Shown piece after piece: positions 54,689-63,446 of a stretch of DNA of 64,000 nt (its first letter is position 1; the number at the start of each line of letters is the position of its first letter). The position numbers were made by a program, and so were the translations under genes. Under the pieces are notes generated by a model, which made no database searches, was not told where the DNA came from, and worked only from the letters and a program-made list of their open reading frames with translations. This DNA is from an uncultured Planctomycetota bacterium (GTDB lineage: Bacteria; Planctomycetota; Planctomycetia; Pirellulales; Thermoguttaceae), in the NCBI GenBank assembly GCA_902786505.1, contig CADACS010000001.1:97972-161971 (forward strand), in the 5' to 3' direction.

Positions 54689-55189
54689 ATGAGACGGTCA
54701 GAGAACATGACAGTTCGGAAGTTAGCTTTGAGATCGGCATACAGAAAAGGGTTTGCTCCTTTGGAAATGGCGATGATTTTTCCTACGATGATGGCTCTTA
54801 TTGTTCTCATCCTTTACGTGGGGAAAGCCTCGGTCGACCAATTGGAGTTTCGCAATAAGATTCACCTGACAAACTGGCAGGAACGATACAACGGCAAGGA
54901 GGAAGGCGTCCGTCCCTTGGTCTTTACTCCCGGTCAGGGAAAACTTGAAATGAGCGACGAGAAGACTATTAAGACGTCGACAATTTACGATAAATGGAAG
55001 CATAAGAAGTCGGCGGAGGATTACGTTTTCAGCAATTCTTGGAGCATGGCTTCCCAAAACAGCGCAGCGGCGGGCTCAACTCTCTTTCAAGATCAAAAGA
55101 ACGGAAACAATCAATCGAGTCATTCTGTAAATTTGCCCGCTTCTCCTGTGCTCTTACCGATTCGCGTTTCGGATTACGGTTTTCCGTAA
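54689..55189 (+). CDS. TadE-like pseudopilin
   Basis: 166 residues. ATG 54689 follows AAGGA by 6-7 nt. The leader MRRSENMTVRKLALRSAYRK precedes GFAPLEMAMIFPTMMALIVL, a TadE-type helix with Glu and Pro in the family positions; cleavage after Gly would put Glu at +5. The outer part is polar and unrecognised (~110 residues). It links the kinase/SUMF1 group functionally to the Tad locus on the other strand. Confidence 0.82.
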   Translation: MRRSENMTVRKLALRSAYRKGFAPLEMAMIFPTMMALIVLILYVGKASVDQLEFRNKIHLTNWQERYNGKEEGVRPLVFTPGQGKLEMSDEKTIKTSTIYDKWKHKKSAEDYVFSNSWSMASQNSAAAGSTLFQDQKNGNNQSSHSVNLPASPVLLPIRVSDYGFP

Positions 55190-55327
55190 CGCGAACGCCG
55201 CAAAACCAAAAAGACTGCATGACGAAAGAACCGTATTACAGATTTGAAGAGCGACAGGTTATATACGTAACCGTTTTTGCGCCTTAGTCGCGCGTAATAG
55301 CCGCGATTACAACTGGGAAAACAGACA

Positions 55328-58300
55328 ATGCGTAGGAATTTCTTTGCGATAGCGTTTTTTATTGCCCTTGCGTGTTTATTGGGTATGGGGACGTCCTCTG
55401 AGCGTGGATCTTTCTTCCTGTACGCTTTCGAAGATGGTTCAAATACCGTATCAGAAACGGAGACGGCCGATTCTCTGTCAGGAGAGGGCGTTTCAAATTC
55501 GAACGTGAACGCCGGCGAGCGGCAACTCGTCAAAATAGGCGGCGTGGTCTACGCGTTTCTTTGGGTTCCCGGCGGTTCCTTTCAAATGGGGAGTTCTAAC
55601 GACGATTCTCGGCGATATACGAACGAACTTCTTCATGGGGTAACACTGTCGCACGGTTTTTGGATGCTGGAATCAGAGGTTACGCAAACTCTTTGGCAGA
55701 CTGTAATGGAAGATAATCCGAGTGTGTTTCGGGGCGCGGAACTTCCTGTTGAAGGCGTAAGTTGGAACTTATGTAAACAGTTCGTCGAACGGCTCAATGA
55801 GAAAGCGGCTAACGGGTATAAATTTCGACTTCCCACCGAGGCCGAATGGGAACGCGCTTGTTTAGCGGACTCGGCGGATTCGGTTTCTGAATCGGAAATG
55901 GACGACGTCTGCTGGAATTTTCAAAACAGCGGAGGGAAGACCCATGCGGTTAAAAATAAAAAACCGAACGCATGGGGATTTTACGACATGTTGGGCAATG
56001 TATCTGAATGGTGTGAAGATCTTTACGGCGCATACCCGGACTTCCCGATAAAAGACCCGAAAGGCGCCGCGCCTGAAAACTCAAAAAATCGCGTCTGTCG
56101 CGGAGGAAGCTGGAATCATAACGCGCGAGCTTGCCGGGCTGCGTTTCGCGACCGTAATAACCCATCCTTTGACGGACGCGGTTCTGTTGGTTTACGGCTT
56201 GTGTTGGAAGCCGAGAGCTCTTGGACCGTTGAGATTATTGACTCAGGAATTCATACTCCCGAAGAAGAAGCGCGTATAGCCGAAGAAGAAAAGGCCGCCG
56301 CTGAACGGGCGGAAGCGGAACGAATTGCCGCTGAGGAAAGGGAAGCCGCCGAACGGGCGGAAGCGGAACGAATCGCCGCAGAGGAGCGAGAAGCCGCAGA
56401 ACGGGCGTTGGCGGAACGGATTGCCGCGGAGGAAAGAGAGGCTGCCGAACGCGCCGAGGCTGCTGCGCGCGCGTATGCCGAGTATGGACGTTTGGCAGAA
56501 GAATTGGGCGCCAAGAGCAAAAAGGTAACGATTTTCGGCGACGAATATGTCTTTCGGCTTCTTCCGAGTCCTCAAACCAGTTTCATTATGGGGAGTCCTT
56601 CCGGAGAGATTGGGCGCAACTCCGACGAAAAACAGCATACAGTCTCCTTTAAGGGAGAGGTTTGGGCGCTTGAATCCGAAGTCCCTCAAAGCCTTTGGAA
56701 CCGCGTGATGAACGACAATCCGAGTCGTTTCCAAGGAGAGAATTTGCCTGTTGAAAACGTCAGCTGGTTCGATTGTCAACGGTTTATTGAAAAAATTCAG
56801 GTTGAGTGTCCTGCGCCCGACGGATTTGAGTATTCGCTTCCGACTGAAGCCGAATGGGAATACGCGTCGCGCGCCGACGTCGAAGGTTCTGAAAACGGCG
56901 CTCCTTTTGGCGGCGACCGTTTAACCGAACTTGGGTGGTGTTTAGACAATAGCGGCAATATGACGCACGACGTCAGATCAATGAAACCGAACGCATGGGG
57001 GTTTTATGATATGCACGGCAATGTTGCCGAATGGTGTCTCGACGCCTATTCGAGCAATTATTCGATAGGAACGAATCCCTTGGCGGTTTCGACACGCAAC
57101 GACTGCGAACGCGTCTGCCGCGGAGGGGCGTGGAACTCCCCGGCGTACGCATGCCGTTGTTCCGCTCGTGATAAAAAGGAACCCTTCTACCGTGACAATT
57201 CGGTGGGGTTGCGGCTTGTTCTTCGGTCCCAGGAAGCCGAAGTCGCTATTGTTTCCTTTGACGTCGACTCAGTTTCTTCCCAGGACGCCGAACCCTCTGA
57301 GGAAGTTGCCGCCGTTACGCAAGAGGAAGAAGCCGTCGAAGTCGAAGCGGTTGAAGATAAATCTGTTTTGATAACGATTTCGGATATGGAACTCGTTTTT
57401 TGCCATATTCCGAGCGGCGTATTTCAGATGGGAAGCGACGAGAATGCTAACAGCGTCAAAAGGAAACATGAGGTTACCCTGTCGCAAGATTTCTGGATGA
57501 TGGAGACAGAAGTTTCTCAGGAGCTTTGGCAAGAGATTATGGGGAACAATCCAAGCGTGCTCAAAGGAAAAGATTTGCCAGTAACGAATGTGAGCTGGAA
57601 CGACTGTAAAGAATTTGTCGCACATCTCAATACTCGAGGCTATGCGGGCCCGGGTCGGGCTTTCCGCCTCCCTACGGAAGCCGAGTGGGAATACGCCGCC
57701 CGCGCGGGTAGGGACGATCCAGAGTTGGCCGCGTTTTATGCAAGAAAAGATTTTGGCGGCGCCTGCTGGTATAACGGTAATAGCGGAGGTCGAATGCATT
57801 CAGTTAAAAGTGGCGAACCCAACGAATGGGGACTGCTCTGCATGCTTGGAAATGTTTTTGAATGGTGTGAAGACGAATACCAGCCCTATTCTGCAAGCGC
57901 GCAAGCTAACCCCGTTGTCGGCGGTCTAAAAATGAAAGTGGATAAGCGCGTGATTCGGGGAGGGGGATGGAATTCCAAGGAGACTCAATGTCGGGTTGTA
58001 GAACGGTTCTATGATCAACAGAGTCACGTTGGAACGGCGTTAGGACTTCGTTTGACGCTTTGCGACGATCCTAACGGCTTGGTGAAATCGGAATCAATTG
58101 CCGATTCAAAGAGACTGTTGGCAGCGGAGGAGACCCGCGCCGCGGCGGAACGTGCCGCCCAAGCCGCTCAGGCCGCCCAGGCGGCGGAAGCTGCTAAAAG
58201 AAGGCCGCCGAGTCGAGACCAAACGCCGCTGCCTTTGCCCGAACGGCCCGGAATGGAATATTTGGATTTGGGAAATCAGTATTCGCCTGAAGACTACGAC

Positions 58301-58525
58301 GATCAGGAATGGTATTATCCTCCGACCGTGGATCCCAATTATGGGAACATGCAGCCGCAGAATCCGTGGGGAATTGATCCGAAAGCGGCCGCTGACGCCG
58401 CGAGGTTCCTTTGGAATGAATCCGGTATTGTCGACCAAAAATTCCTTGACTCAAAAGAAGGTCGTGTTACCGACGGGATTGTGAACGGACTCATCAACGA
58501 GCTAGAGCGTTCAGGCAGAAATTGA
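55328..58525 (+). CDS. exported protein with three SUMF1/FGE-sulfatase domains
   Basis: 1065 residues. Signal peptide at 1-25 (NFFAIAFFIALACLLGMG). Three SUMF1-type domains lie at about 70-300, 395-640 and 680-920; each shows MGS near the start, RLPTEAEWExA, WGFYDMxGNVxEWCxD and RGGxWN. One cysteine follows RGGxWN, but the second active-site cysteine of true formylglycine-generating enzymes is not evident, so a binding role is likelier. A 16-residue Glu/Ala/Arg repeat forms a coiled coil between domains 1 and 2. The ~130-residue tail is Pro/Tyr-rich. The third gene of its group, probably a periplasmic or surface component of the pilus system. Confidence 0.88.
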   Translation: MRRNFFAIAFFIALACLLGMGTSSERGSFFLYAFEDGSNTVSETETADSLSGEGVSNSNVNAGERQLVKIGGVVYAFLWVPGGSFQMGSSNDDSRRYTNELLHGVTLSHGFWMLESEVTQTLWQTVMEDNPSVFRGAELPVEGVSWNLCKQFVERLNEKAANGYKFRLPTEAEWERACLADSADSVSESEMDDVCWNFQNSGGKTHAVKNKKPNAWGFYDMLGNVSEWCEDLYGAYPDFPIKDPKGAAPENSKNRVCRGGSWNHNARACRAAFRDRNNPSFDGRGSVGLRLVLEAESSWTVEIIDSGIHTPEEEARIAEEEKAAAERAEAERIAAEEREAAERAEAERIAAEEREAAERALAERIAAEEREAAERAEAAARAYAEYGRLAEELGAKSKKVTIFGDEYVFRLLPSPQTSFIMGSPSGEIGRNSDEKQHTVSFKGEVWALESEVPQSLWNRVMNDNPSRFQGENLPVENVSWFDCQRFIEKIQVECPAPDGFEYSLPTEAEWEYASRADVEGSENGAPFGGDRLTELGWCLDNSGNMTHDVRSMKPNAWGFYDMHGNVAEWCLDAYSSNYSIGTNPLAVSTRNDCERVCRGGAWNSPAYACRCSARDKKEPFYRDNSVGLRLVLRSQEAEVAIVSFDVDSVSSQDAEPSEEVAAVTQEEEAVEVEAVEDKSVLITISDMELVFCHIPSGVFQMGSDENANSVKRKHEVTLSQDFWMMETEVSQELWQEIMGNNPSVLKGKDLPVTNVSWNDCKEFVAHLNTRGYAGPGRAFRLPTEAEWEYAARAGRDDPELAAFYARKDFGGACWYNGNSGGRMHSVKSGEPNEWGLLCMLGNVFEWCEDEYQPYSASAQANPVVGGLKMKVDKRVIRGGGWNSKETQCRVVERFYDQQSHVGTALGLRLTLCDDPNGLVKSESIADSKRLLAAEETRAAAERAAQAAQAAQAAEAAKRRPPSRDQTPLPLPERPGMEYLDLGNQYSPEDYDDQEWYYPPTVDPNYGNMQPQNPWGIDPKAAADAARFLWNESGIVDQKFLDSKEGRVTDGIVNGLINELERSGRN
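56315..56458 (+). repeat. three tandem 48-bp units in the SUMF1 gene
   Basis: Units start at 56315, 56363 and 56411 (each begins GCGGAACG) and encode AERIAAEEREAAERAE or close variants. Silent differences between units suggest they are not very recent. Confidence 0.8.
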
Positions 58526-58941
58526 TTTTGATTAGCCGACAACGAGTTGATTGGGCTTTGGCATACTTGAAAACCTCTGTTTCCTTCATTCGTTGAAGCT
58601 TTAAACGACCTGATATCGCACGCTTCGTTTTTTGTCCGACAGGAGCGCTTTACCTGAGAATGAGTCTCTCCCTGACGATTCGTGAGAAACGTCAGGGAGA
58701 GACTCTTATGTATCCTTTTGGGCGATATCCAAATTAACTCTTTTTTATGTAACGCAGTTTTTTCATTCTTGTTTGTGCCGCCGAAACGTAATTCTTTTCG
58801 ATCTGTTAGAGCGACTAAGGAAGTAAAAAATCAAGTTTGCGTTTTGCTGGGATTTATGGTAGGATGTATTTCAACGGACGGGCGGTCCGCCCGGCGCTTG
58901 GATTAACCGTCGCCCTTTTTAACTTTTCAGGGTCTGCACAT
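58526..58941 (+). other. 415-bp gap between SUMF1 and ankyrin genes
   Basis: No gene seen. It holds the strong hairpin at 58662 and then AT-rich DNA; G+C content rises sharply at the ankyrin gene, so the island edge is probably here. Confidence 0.5.
58662..58705. terminator. 16-bp perfect inverted repeat downstream of the SUMF1 gene
   Basis: GAGTCTCTCCCTGACG pairs with CGTCAGGGAGAGACTC across a 12-nt loop. Only CTTATG follows, with no T run, so it may stabilise the 3' end rather than terminate in the usual way. It lies 137 nt after the stop. Confidence 0.5.
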
Positions 58942-60252
58942 ATGCGTTTTAAAACCTGCGTTCTGCTTGCCTTTTTTGCGTCGTTCCTTATTTCGGAAAC
59001 GTCGTTCGGGCAAGGTTCGTACGATTATTTTACGGTACTAACGGGCTCGTCTTCCGCGAAACTTGACGACGGCGGGTCCGGCGTCGGCAAACTGACGGGC
59101 GTCAGTAAGAAGCTCAACGCGCTGATGGCGCCGGAGCAGCGGTTTAAGGCGCTCACGGAGCTCGTTAAGTCGCCGCGCGCCGCCAGCGAGGTCAATCGCG
59201 CGAACAAAGAGAAGCAGACGCCGCTGCATTTCGCGATCTATGCGGCCGACGGTCCGGCCTTTACGGAACGCCTCTTGGAGTCAGGCGCGGATCCGAACGC
59301 GGCGCTCTTCGGCCGCGCGCCAATCTGGCACGCGCTTGCGCTCGACAACGAATATTCGACCTATATCGCGCTTTCGCTCCTCGATTACGGCGCGGATCCG
59401 AACGCGGCCGCTCCGGACGGCGAGACTCCGCTCCACGCCGCCGCCGCGCATAACAACTTCTGGGTCGCGCAGCGGCTCCTTGAACTGGGCGCAAATCCAA
59501 ACGCGCAGTTCAACGGTAAAAAGGCGAGCGAGCTGGCGACCGATACGACGGTCAAAAGCTTATTCAAAAATTGGGGCCGGAGACCGTATCCGTATTCCGC
59601 GTTCAATAAGGGCGAACCGGCGATCTGCCGCGCCGCCGCCCGGAATAATTATTGGGCCGTTAAGCGCCTGCTCGATAAAGGCGCCGATAAGAACGCGTCG
59701 TGGCAGGGTAAAAAAGCGGCCGATTTAACGACCGACGCGCGCGTGCGGCAGCTGCTCGGCGGTAAAGGGCGCGGCGCCGTCGAGTTCTCCGACTATCGGG
59801 TCGAGCATATTTTCTACGGCGAATACGATTCCGCGAACCGGCATAATTCCGGCGGCCATTCGTACAGCGCGTTCCTCTATATGGACAAGTGCGGGCTCAA
59901 GCCGAAAGCGCACGCGGTCTATGAGAACGGCGTTATGGTCTGCTCCGTCGAACGCCATACGGAGCAGCGGACGGCGGACGATCCGGCCCGGCCGAGTCAT
60001 ACGGTCTTTCCGTACTATTGGACCAAAGGGGATATCTTTGAGGCGATTAACTATCTCGCGCTGGAGAACGTCGACCAAGACAGAATCGACGACGTCTATA
60101 AAGGCGTGAACATGACCGTTATTTTGCGGGACGCGCGGCGCGGAGACGGCCGCGACGTCATAACCGCGTATACCGTTTTGACCCGTCAGCCGACGGAGAG
60201 CGGCAAAATGGAACGCATCGAAGCCGCGCGAAAGAACGCCGGCGGACGCTGA
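58942..60252 (+). CDS. exported ankyrin-repeat protein
   Basis: 436 residues from ATG 58942; the frame extends upstream to 58837 but the signal peptide RFKTCVLLAFFASFLISETS fixes this start. Ankyrin repeats at about 85-200: TPLHFAIYAADGPAFTERLL, ESGADPNAA, DYGADPNAAAPDGETPLHAA, ELGANPNAQFNGKKA, then a less regular one (KGADKNASWQGKKA near 250). The C-terminal ~170 residues are mixed and unrecognised (DYRVEHIFYGEYDSANRHNS). Probably a periplasmic protein-binding scaffold. It is followed within 59 nt by the Sel1-repeat gene. Confidence 0.88.
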   Translation: MRFKTCVLLAFFASFLISETSFGQGSYDYFTVLTGSSSAKLDDGGSGVGKLTGVSKKLNALMAPEQRFKALTELVKSPRAASEVNRANKEKQTPLHFAIYAADGPAFTERLLESGADPNAALFGRAPIWHALALDNEYSTYIALSLLDYGADPNAAAPDGETPLHAAAAHNNFWVAQRLLELGANPNAQFNGKKASELATDTTVKSLFKNWGRRPYPYSAFNKGEPAICRAAARNNYWAVKRLLDKGADKNASWQGKKAADLTTDARVRQLLGGKGRGAVEFSDYRVEHIFYGEYDSANRHNSGGHSYSAFLYMDKCGLKPKAHAVYENGVMVCSVERHTEQRTADDPARPSHTVFPYYWTKGDIFEAINYLALENVDQDRIDDVYKGVNMTVILRDARRGDGRDVITAYTVLTRQPTESGKMERIEAARKNAGGR

Positions 60253-60311
60253 CGCATTCTGCAATTTAAAGAAAACGTACGCGCCGAACGCGCGGAATAG
60301 AAAGATATGCA

Positions 60312-60899
60312 ATGAAAAAACCTGATTCGAACGGAGAACCGATTAAAAAGACCCGCGCCGCGAAGAAATTCGAGGAGAAGTTCGACGCGCTGCGACGTCA
60401 GTTCCACGCCGCCGAGGATTCCCAGATCGACGCGATCTTTGCGGAAATGGTCGAGTGCCTGACGAGCTCGCGCAAAGAATGCGTTAATTTCCTGCTCACG
60501 TGCGCCGACGAGCAGTTCCGCGCCGTACTGCTCGTACTGGACGACGTCGCGCTCGAATTTGCCGATCTGGAATTTCTCGACGTCCTCAAAGAGACGCAGA
60601 AACGGTTTCCGAAATACGATCTCACGGCGAGTATGGACGCGGCCGCGTACGCCGTCGCCGAACGGGAAGCGGAGATCGCGCTGAGAAAGGCGGGCGGCGC
60701 CGCGCGTGCGAAAGCGATCGACGCGCTCTATGCGCGCGCGGAAAAAGGGGAGCCGGAAGCGCAGTATCATCTCGCGCTCAGGCTCTATTTCGGGCTCGAC
60801 CTCGACCAAGATTACGACGCCGCGCGCCGGTGGGCGCAAAAGGCGCTCGACGCCGGATACGTGCCCGCGTCGATCTTCAGGGATCTTCCGCGGCCGTGA
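60312..60899 (+). CDS. Sel1-repeat protein, 195 aa
   Basis: Residues 1-130 are a soluble helical region rich in Glu, Lys and Ala, not recognised. The C-terminus has a Sel1-like repeat: GEPEAQYHLALRLYFGLDLD, then DYDAARRWAQKALDAGY. No signal peptide or membrane segment. It follows the ankyrin gene closely and is probably co-transcribed. Its stop abuts the repeated element at 60900. Confidence 0.78.
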   Translation: MKKPDSNGEPIKKTRAAKKFEEKFDALRRQFHAAEDSQIDAIFAEMVECLTSSRKECVNFLLTCADEQFRAVLLVLDDVALEFADLEFLDVLKETQKRFPKYDLTASMDAAAYAVAEREAEIALRKAGGAARAKAIDALYARAEKGEPEAQYHLALRLYFGLDLDQDYDAARRWAQKALDAGYVPASIFRDLPRP

Positions 60900-61010
60900 C
60901 GTATATTGCCCGTTCCTTTAAACTCTCGCGATTTGCAGTTTCCATACGCCGCCGCGTCTTTTACCGCGGCGGCGAGTTTTTCAGGCCGCGCGTTCTATTT
61001 AGCGCAGTCG
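60900..61010. repeat. repeated non-coding element, copy A, with hairpin terminator
   Basis: About 110 bp nearly identical to 61688-61799: about four substitutions and one T insertion. It contains the stem CGCCGCCGCG/CGCGGCGGCG (near 60948-60974) followed by GAGTTTTT, so it can terminate the Sel1 gene on the + strand. It also covers the last codons of the minus-strand gene 60999-61238. Confidence 0.85.
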
Positions 61011-61238
61011 TCGCGTAGCGGAGAATGCTTGATAGGGATCATTGAAGAGTATATTATCGGAACACGCCGTTTCAAAGACTTCTGCTACCGTGACGCCGAC
61101 TTCGCGGCACAGTTCCAATTCGTATTCGATATCTCCGCCGCGTTCCACGAATTCTTGTACCCACATTCGCGCCTCATAATCAGCGTCGAAGAACCGCGTC
61201 GACTCGAGAAGACGTAAAAAGTAAAAATATTTATTCAT
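60999..61238 (-). CDS. small paralogous protein 1, 79 aa
   Basis: Not recognised. MNKYFYFLRLLESTRFFDAD, then EFVERGGDIEYELELCREVG and NDPYQAF. AGAGG precedes ATG 61238. About 56% identical by eye, over 78 positions, to the protein at 61868-62164 with the same layout, so the two are duplicates. Conserved residues include RLLE, RGGD, YELELC, VF-AC and NDP. Small, acidic, probably a single helical domain with a conserved Cys pair; no membrane segment. Confidence 0.8.
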   Translation of the reverse strand: MNKYFYFLRLLESTRFFDADYEARMWVQEFVERGGDIEYELELCREVGVTVAEVFETACSDNILFNDPYQAFSATRRLR

Positions 61239-61687
61239 GCCTGCGCCTCTCTAAAAATTGTTGAATGTATATATGTAATGCCGCGTGAGTTTTTCCGGAC
61301 GCCTCGTTTGCCTATTGTGTGGGCAAGGGGCTTAGAACAAGACCGCGACTCCGCCCTTTTTCTGGGGGAAAAAACCGGCTTTTACCGTTTTTTTAGGAGA
61401 AAACGCGCCGGGTGGTTACTTGGAGAAAAGAGCGTTTCGATTGTAAGTGATTAAGACGAGATATTTTCCGTTGGTAGAATTAACGCGGCGCCTAGTTCCA
61501 AAAGAATTGCAGGATATTTAAAATTTTAATATATAGCGTTTGTTTTGCCTGAACAACGCTATATATAGAGAAATAAGTCGTTTTTGTGCAGCGCTCGTTT
61601 GAAAAAATCTATACGCTTACCAAGTTGTTCGTGCACTGCATACGGCGAGCCGCTTCACGGGCCGCTTGAACGGCGCCGCGCGCAGGC
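61239..61687. other. gap between the paralogous small genes
   Basis: About 450 bp with no gene. It is AT-rich around 61480-61600 and holds the inverted repeat at 61529-61566; the rest shows nothing I can name. Confidence 0.5.
61529..61566. promoter_or_regulatory. 12-bp perfect inverted repeat
   Basis: ATATATAGCGTT (61529-61540) and AACGCTATATAT (61555-61566) around a 14-nt centre, upstream of small gene 1. TATATA at both ends could serve as divergent -10 elements. Confidence 0.5.
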
Positions 61688-61799
61688 TGTATATTGCCCG
61701 TTCCTTTAAACTCCCGAGATTTGCAGTTTTCCATACGCCGCCGCGTCTTTTACCGCGGCGGCGGGTTTTTCAGGCCGCGCGTTCTATTTGGCGCAGTCT
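61688..61799. repeat. repeated non-coding element, copy B
   Basis: Copy of 60900-61010, with the same hairpin and T run. Near 61790 it still carries the bases that encode the C-terminus of small protein 1 in copy A, but TAA reads CAA and the sequence now lies 68 bp beyond the stop of small protein 2. Confidence 0.85.
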
Positions 61800-61867
61800 T
61801 CTTTCAGATATCAAAGGGTTTCCGTCCTATCTGGCCGTTAGGAAACCTTCGCTAGAAAAGCGAAGTA

Positions 61868-62164
61868 TTAAAAGCGGCCGCGTCTCCATTGCCACGTCGG
61901 ATCGTCGCCGTCGTCCGGGCGTTCTTTGTTCCGCAAAAACCGAGTAGTGAAAAACGCCAAAGACGGATCATTGTAGAGCTGCGTATCCGTGCACGCGTCC
62001 TTAAATACGTCCGTGAGCGTAAGTCCGTCCTTGCAGCAGAGCTCCAACTCATACCTGACGTCCCCCCCGCGCCATGCGTATTCGCGAAGCCATTCCCTTG
62101 CTTCGCTTGTCGCGTCAAAGACGCCCGCTTCTTCAAGAAGCCGGAGAAAAGAATAATCGTTCAT
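61868..62164 (-). CDS. small paralogous protein 2, 98 aa
   Basis: Not recognised. ATG 62164 follows GGAGGTGGAC, an excellent ribosome-binding site, so the upstream in-frame extension is rejected. MNDYSFLRLLEEAGVFDATS, then RGGDVRYELELCCKDGLTL and YNDPSLAF match small protein 1. An extra C-terminal ~20 residues (NKERPDDGDDPTWQWRRGRF) are absent from the paralogue, perhaps from loss of the ancestral stop or a frameshift near the end. Not near any known partner. Confidence 0.8.
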   Translation of the reverse strand: MNDYSFLRLLEEAGVFDATSEAREWLREYAWRGGDVRYELELCCKDGLTLTDVFKDACTDTQLYNDPSLAFFTTRFLRNKERPDDGDDPTWQWRRGRF

Positions 62165-62345
62165 GTCCACCTCCTTTTCAAAAAAAAATAACGGGCGGTA
62201 CAATGCCAAACAATGCGGTATGCGCTTTTTGTGTTTAGGAAGATTGACTCCCTACAACTTTATTGAAGGGAGAGTTTTACCAGTCTTTCTTTTTCTGTCA
62301 ATATACTCCGGTTTTTTTCTCTTAATTCTCTAAAGAAAGATTCCA

Positions 62346-62620
62346 TCATTTTGAATTTTCGTTTCCAAGCAATTTAAAGTTAAGATCAACAAACACTTGT
62401 TGAAGTCGGGACAGACGTTCCAAACGCGACTTTGTCGCTTGTTGAGAGCGCCATGCGACGCGACTTTGCTCAGCTGCATCATTTTTACAATAGAGTTTCG
62501 CCCAGATAGATTCTGACCTTTTGGCGTCGCAACGTTGCATCCAGAAAGGCGTGCCAATCAAGACGCCAATAATCATGACGATGCAAGCAGTTCAATAAAT
62601 GTAAAACCACAACATTTGTC
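62346..62620 (-). pseudogene. decayed prepilin-type N-methylation (DUF1559-like) gene fragment
   Basis: On the minus strand, frame 1 (from ~62620) reads CCGFTFIELLASS then stop; frame 2 restarts MIIGVLIGTPFW and runs ~75 codons to 62346. Joined with a one-base correction they give GFTFIELLAS-IIGVLIG, the G/FTxxELLxxxxIIGVLI signature of prepilin-type DUF1559 N-termini. No start codon precedes the first part. The rest (KNDAAEQSRVAWRSQQATKS) is only faintly like the family. I call it a pseudogene with a -1 frameshift. Confidence 0.62.
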
Positions 62621-63446
62621 CGGTCAGAATAATTGTGCTAGTGCGAATTACTTCAGTTTGTCTGTACGCATTGCCTTGACGTAAGGAAAACGTCTCATTC
62701 AATGGACCGATAATCGCGATAACGAAGAGAAGTTCGACCAATGTGGAAGGCGCAATACTTGTTTAGATAGTGCAGACGTACTAATACAAGTGGCGTTGTC
62801 GCTATGATCTTCATCAACGTTGCCCGAAATCGACCCAATCTTGAGCTTTCATATTGGCAATTTGTTTCGTTTGAATTGACTTTGTCTTTTTTTGCAGTTT
62901 TTTGTCGGCGCTGCGGACTAATGGTTTTATGAAAAATAAGCAGAGGTAAATACTGTCAAGATGCTAAGAGCATTGTTTTTTACCGTTGTTTAACCCCATT
63001 GATTTTTAGTGTTCGATTTTTTAAGCGCTCCCTCGAACAACCTTTCAATTCGGAACGTGGCAGTTTCAACGAAAGATCGTTGATGGTAATTAACTTGCTC
63101 TTTCCACGAGTCCGAGCGGAATACCCTCTCGATGTAAAGATGGCTCTGTCATGGTACTTTCCGTTTACCCCCCAATCTCCCTTCTGATCATATCGGGCGT
63201 TTTTTCGCGTCGGCGTCGCAGGTTAGATTCCGAGGCGCGAGGTCATACGGTAAACATAGCGTTTATCATATGCGCCGTCGCGCGCTGCGATTTTTTTCAT
63301 TTCCGTACCTCTCGATACTTGACTTTGGTTGCGCCGTCAATTACCCTGAACGGGAAGGACGTCGCCTATTTGCGTTTTTTTAAACCACGCCGTTTCATTA
63401 AGCGTTTAATGGGCAGTTTGACCACAAGTTTTAAAAAGGTGACCGA
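62621..63446. other. ~830 bp without a convincing gene
   Basis: AT-rich DNA with short random frames. A 99-codon + frame (63151-63450) overlaps the next start by GTGA but has no recognisable content. The segment 63291-63374 resembles 52971-53054. A weak stem CTCCCT/AGGGAG lies just before this region near 62248. Confidence 0.5.

Noticed and set aside
56315..56458. Possible CRISPR-like array
   Set aside because: Direct 48-bp units without spacers, within a coding frame; a coding minisatellite.
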